Part shown: in pieces, positions 6,648 through 7,756 of the stretch
How positions within the stretch are numbered: the stretch's first letter is position 1
Layout: the number at the start of each line of letters is the position of its first letter
Source of the DNA: an uncultured Lachnospiraceae bacterium
Lineage (GTDB): Bacteria > Bacillota > Clostridia > Lachnospirales > Lachnospiraceae
Assembly (NCBI GenBank): GCA_947003375.1
Contig: CAMQOJ010000194.1
Location: 1 to 7,756 of the forward strand
Length of the DNA: 7,756 nucleotides
Direction: 5' to 3'
Program-made: the position numbers and the translations under genes
The notes under the pieces: generated by a model
The model's input: the letters and a program-made list of their open reading frames with translations, nothing else
The model's database searches: none
Told to the model about the DNA's origin: nothing

Positions 6648-7085
6648 TCAGGCCAGCTTTTGCAGTTTTTCCGAGTGGCTCATCACCACTTTTTTGAGCA
6701 GGTCTACGTCTTCGCAGACGGACTCCATTTTGTCCCCGTAATCCTGGTATCGCCTGAAGGTAGCCGTATAGCAGGACTCGATGTTGTCCAGCCTGGGCAT
6801 GATGACATTCTCCTGATTCAACTGCAGCAGGCGGACCCGCGCGTCCAGGCTCTGGATTTCGGCATAAAGCTCGTCCCTTACGGCCTGGATTTCAGCGTGC
6901 AGGTCGTCCCTCACAGCCTGAATTTCCGTGTGCAGTTCATTCCTTACGGCCTGAATCTCAGCGTGCAGTTCATCTCTCACAGCCCGAATCTCTTCGTGCA
7001 GCTCGTTCTTCAGGGACTGCATCTCTGCTTTCAGCTTTACATCCAGCAGATCGGATATGGCAAGTAGCAGTTCATTGTTCGTCAT
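6648..7085 (-). CDS. Small coiled-coil protein with 11-residue repeats, function unknown
   Basis: This 145-residue protein has no signal peptide or membrane segment, so it is probably cytosolic. Residues 1-20 (MTNNELLLAISDLLDVKLKA) form an amphipathic start. Residues 28-82 are five back-to-back 11-residue units such as ELHAEIQAVRD. An 11-residue period is a hendecad pattern typical of long, nearly straight coiled coils. Residues 83-145 contain a less repetitive helical tail (VIMPRLDNIESCY, then DVDLLKKVVMSHSEKLQ). I recall similar small proteins with the same head and tail and variable middles in Lachnospiraceae genomes, but know no function. The start at 7085 is chosen because AAGGAGG ends eight bases upstream. 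An in-frame TTG at 7184 would add 33 residues encoded by leader hairpins and is unlikely. The gene has its own promoter and a structured leader, and converges on the 4826 gene. Confidence 0.85.
   Translation of the reverse strand: MTNNELLLAISDLLDVKLKAEMQSLKNELHEEIRAVRDELHAEIQAVRNELHTEIQAVRDDLHAEIQAVRDELYAEIQSLDARVRLLQLNQENVIMPRLDNIESCYTATFRRYQDYGDKMESVCEDVDLLKKVVMSHSEKLQKLA
6840..7004 (-). repeat. Five tandem 33-bp repeats encoding the coiled-coil hendecads
   Basis: Five units of exactly 33 bases encode ELHEEIRAVRD, ELHAEIQAVRN, ELHTEIQAVRD, DLHAEIQAVRD and ELYAEIQSLDA (residues 28-82). The middle three are the most alike, and the last has drifted most. The unit is a multiple of three, so copy-number change would lengthen or shorten the rod without breaking the frame. 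DNA similarity between neighbours points to duplication rather than convergence. Confidence 0.9.
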
Positions 7086-7093
7086 GGCTTTCA

Positions 7094-7100
7094 CCTCCTT
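7094..7100 (-). promoter_or_regulatory. Ribosome binding site of the coiled-coil gene
   Basis: On the - strand, AAGGAGG is followed by eight bases and then the ATG at 7085, which decides the start. The same mRNA carries CUCCUU upstream (complement of 7137-7142), which is perfectly complementary to AAGGAG of this site, so the site could be masked in an alternative fold. Confidence 0.85.
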
Positions 7101-7140
7101 AAAAATATCCTTACCCGGCCGTTCCCTGCCCCGGGTAAGG
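7101..7140 (-). terminator. Attenuator-like hairpin and T-rich tail in the leader of the coiled-coil gene
   Basis: On the - strand, CCTTACCCGG (7140-7131) and CCGGGTAAGG (7118-7109) form a perfect 10-bp stem around a 12-base loop. It is followed directly by ATATTTTT (7108-7101) and then by the ribosome binding site. A GC-containing stem plus T-rich tail is the form of an intrinsic terminator, but here it lies between promoter and gene, as in transcription attenuation. The tail is interrupted (ATA before five T), so it may be a weak or conditional terminator, or only a structure next to the ribosome binding site. The stem and tail are seen; regulation is inferred. Confidence 0.5.
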
Positions 7141-7191
7141 AGACTTGAATGCGGCGCACAAGACGCGCCTTTTATCAGAAGCAAAAAGCAT
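7111..7191 (-). CDS. Possible leader peptide ORF (26 codons)
   Basis: Within the leader, an ATG at 7191-7189 opens a 26-codon frame (starting MLFASDKRRVL) that stops at TAA inside the second arm of the attenuator-like hairpin (7113-7111). AGGAG precedes the ATG by only one base, which is too close for efficient initiation, and no run of a single amino acid is seen. The position relative to the hairpins is what a leader peptide would have, but translation is doubtful. Confidence 0.15.
   Translation of the reverse strand: MLFASDKRRVLCAAFKSPYPGQGTAG
7153..7169 (-). other. Short GC stem-loop in the leader
   Basis: GGCGC and GCGCC form a 5-bp all-GC stem with a 7-base loop in the - strand leader, between the 5'-end hairpin and the attenuator-like hairpin. 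It is small and could be chance on its own, but it is the middle one of three consecutive stem-loops. Confidence 0.4.
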
Positions 7192-7202
7192 GCTCCTGAT
7201 AA
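7172..7202 (-). other. Stem-loop at the predicted 5' end of the coiled-coil gene mRNA
   Basis: On the - strand, TTATCAG-G-AGCA pairs with TGCT-T-CTGATAA: 11 of 12 positions match, around a 7-base loop. The hairpin starts at about the base where transcription should begin from the promoter at 7208-7236. Hairpins placed like this often protect mRNA from decay in Firmicutes; that role here is inference. No T-tract follows, so it is not a terminator. Confidence 0.5.
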
Positions 7203-7207
7203 GACAT

Positions 7208-7236
7208 ATTATAACAGATTGGACGAAATTTGTCAG
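7208..7236 (-). promoter_or_regulatory. Sigma-A type promoter for the coiled-coil gene
   Basis: On the - strand, CTGACA (7236-7231) is followed by a 17-base spacer and a perfect TATAAT (7213-7208). A TGT just before it makes an extended -10. Spacing is optimal and only one -35 base deviates from TTGACA. Transcription should start near 7201, giving a leader of about 115 nt before the ATG. The -35 lies only about 30 bases past the stop of the GH2 gene, so the coiled-coil gene can be expressed independently of it. Confidence 0.8.
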
Positions 7237-7267
7237 CATGGAATCCGAAAATGGAACTCAAATTCCT

Positions 7268-7756
7268 TCAATCTTCGATGGCCGCCTTCCTGCTGTTGAT
7301 CTTCCGGAAGATTTCCATGTCCATCTTGGGCTTCCTGTCATAGGTATAGAGCCCGTTGACCTCCTGCTCCACATCGTAGAGCTGGGTATAGCAGAACCCG
7401 AACATGTGGGGATTGTCCAGCAGGGCATCCGTCAGGCCACGATAGCGGGCGATGTATTCCTCCTCTGTCTTCGGCCCGTCCCCGTAGCCCCAACTGTCCG
7501 CCAGGCTCTCTTCCACGTCCCATTTGATTCCGCCGTACTCGCTGATGAACACGGGAATGCCCGGCACAGGAGTCTGTCTGTCCGCCATGCGGTCCGTCAG
7601 GGGGCCTCCCTCTGCGAATGCCTCATAGGAGGCGGCGAACACGGCCGGATCCTGCTCATAGTCGTGCATGTCGTAGATATCCGTCACCACATGGTAATTG
7701 CCGCTGGTGTCGATGCAGGGCCTGGTGGTGTCGAACAGCTTTGTCATCCGGTAGAC
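7268..7756 (-). CDS. Glycoside hydrolase family 2 enzyme, C-terminal part (cut by window edge)
   Basis: The visible 162 residues are the end of a GH2-type catalytic barrel, which cleaves beta-linked sugars. The frame is open to the right edge and reads VYRMTKLFDTTRPCIDTSG. Landmarks in order are RPCIDTSGNYHV, DIYDMHDYEQDP, FISEYGG, SWGYGD and FCYTQLYDVEQEVNGLYTYDRKP. The Glu in SEYGG (codon 7540-7538) matches the GH2 nucleophile. The acid/base Glu and the sugar-binding and immunoglobulin-like domains would lie upstream, outside the window. An internal ATG at 7747 exists but is not a plausible start because the conserved domain runs through it. Substrate cannot be told; galactosidase, glucuronidase or mannosidase activities all occur in this family. 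No clear terminator follows the stop at 7268. Confidence 0.88.
   Translation of the reverse strand, partial: VYRMTKLFDTTRPCIDTSGNYHVVTDIYDMHDYEQDPAVFAASYEAFAEGGPLTDRMADRQTPVPGIPVFISEYGGIKWDVEESLADSWGYGDGPKTEEEYIARYRGLTDALLDNPHMFGFCYTQLYDVEQEVNGLYTYDRKPKMDMEIFRKINSRKAAIED

Noticed and set aside
6564..7067. 167-codon + strand ORF with regular repeats
   Set aside because: It is the antisense image of the 33-bp coiled-coil repeats. The - strand gene has the ribosome binding site, promoter and sensible protein.
6648..7184. Longer version of the coiled-coil protein starting at a TTG at 7184
   Set aside because: The added 33 codons are leader hairpin and ribosome binding site sequence; the ATG at 7085 has an ideal AAGGAGG eight bases upstream.

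Overview
The window reads as chromosomal DNA from a fairly GC-rich Clostridia-type Firmicute, most likely a gut Lachnospiraceae member. The reasons are strong AAGGAGG-type ribosome binding sites, CarA/CarB sequences of that style, a small coiled-coil protein of a kind I associate with Lachnospiraceae, and a glycoside hydrolase family 2 (GH2) enzyme. The taxonomic call is inference; no rRNA or tRNA is present.

Layout, left to right. Positions 12-4623 hold carA and carB on the + strand, overlapping by 8 bases. They encode the glutamine-hydrolysing and synthetase subunits of carbamoyl phosphate synthase, which makes carbamoyl phosphate for pyrimidine and arginine synthesis. All catalytic landmarks checked are present. 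CarB carries an extra segment of roughly 70-80 residues at the junction of its two halves. This segment contains six tandem 18-bp (hexapeptide) repeats and a CPKCGH motif, and it is more AT-rich than the rest of the gene. The CarA interdomain linker also looks longer than usual. After a 202-base gap, which may hold a small ORF, positions 4826-6451 encode a membrane protein fused to a spermidine-synthase-like domain whose second expected catalytic Asp appears to be Gln.

The + strand block ends at 6451. Positions 6452-6647 contain no recognisable gene but do contain a long imperfect hairpin. From 6648 to the right edge everything lies on the - strand. A 145-residue coiled-coil protein has five 11-residue repeats. 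It has a near-consensus promoter and a leader of about 115 nt with three successive stem-loops; the last is followed by a T-rich stretch and then the ribosome binding site. Upstream of that promoter is the C-terminal end of a GH2 glycosidase that runs off the window.

The most interesting unexplained items are the repeat-bearing insertion in the middle of CarB and the attenuator-like leader of the coiled-coil gene. No defence system, CRISPR array, insertion sequence or phage gene is visible.
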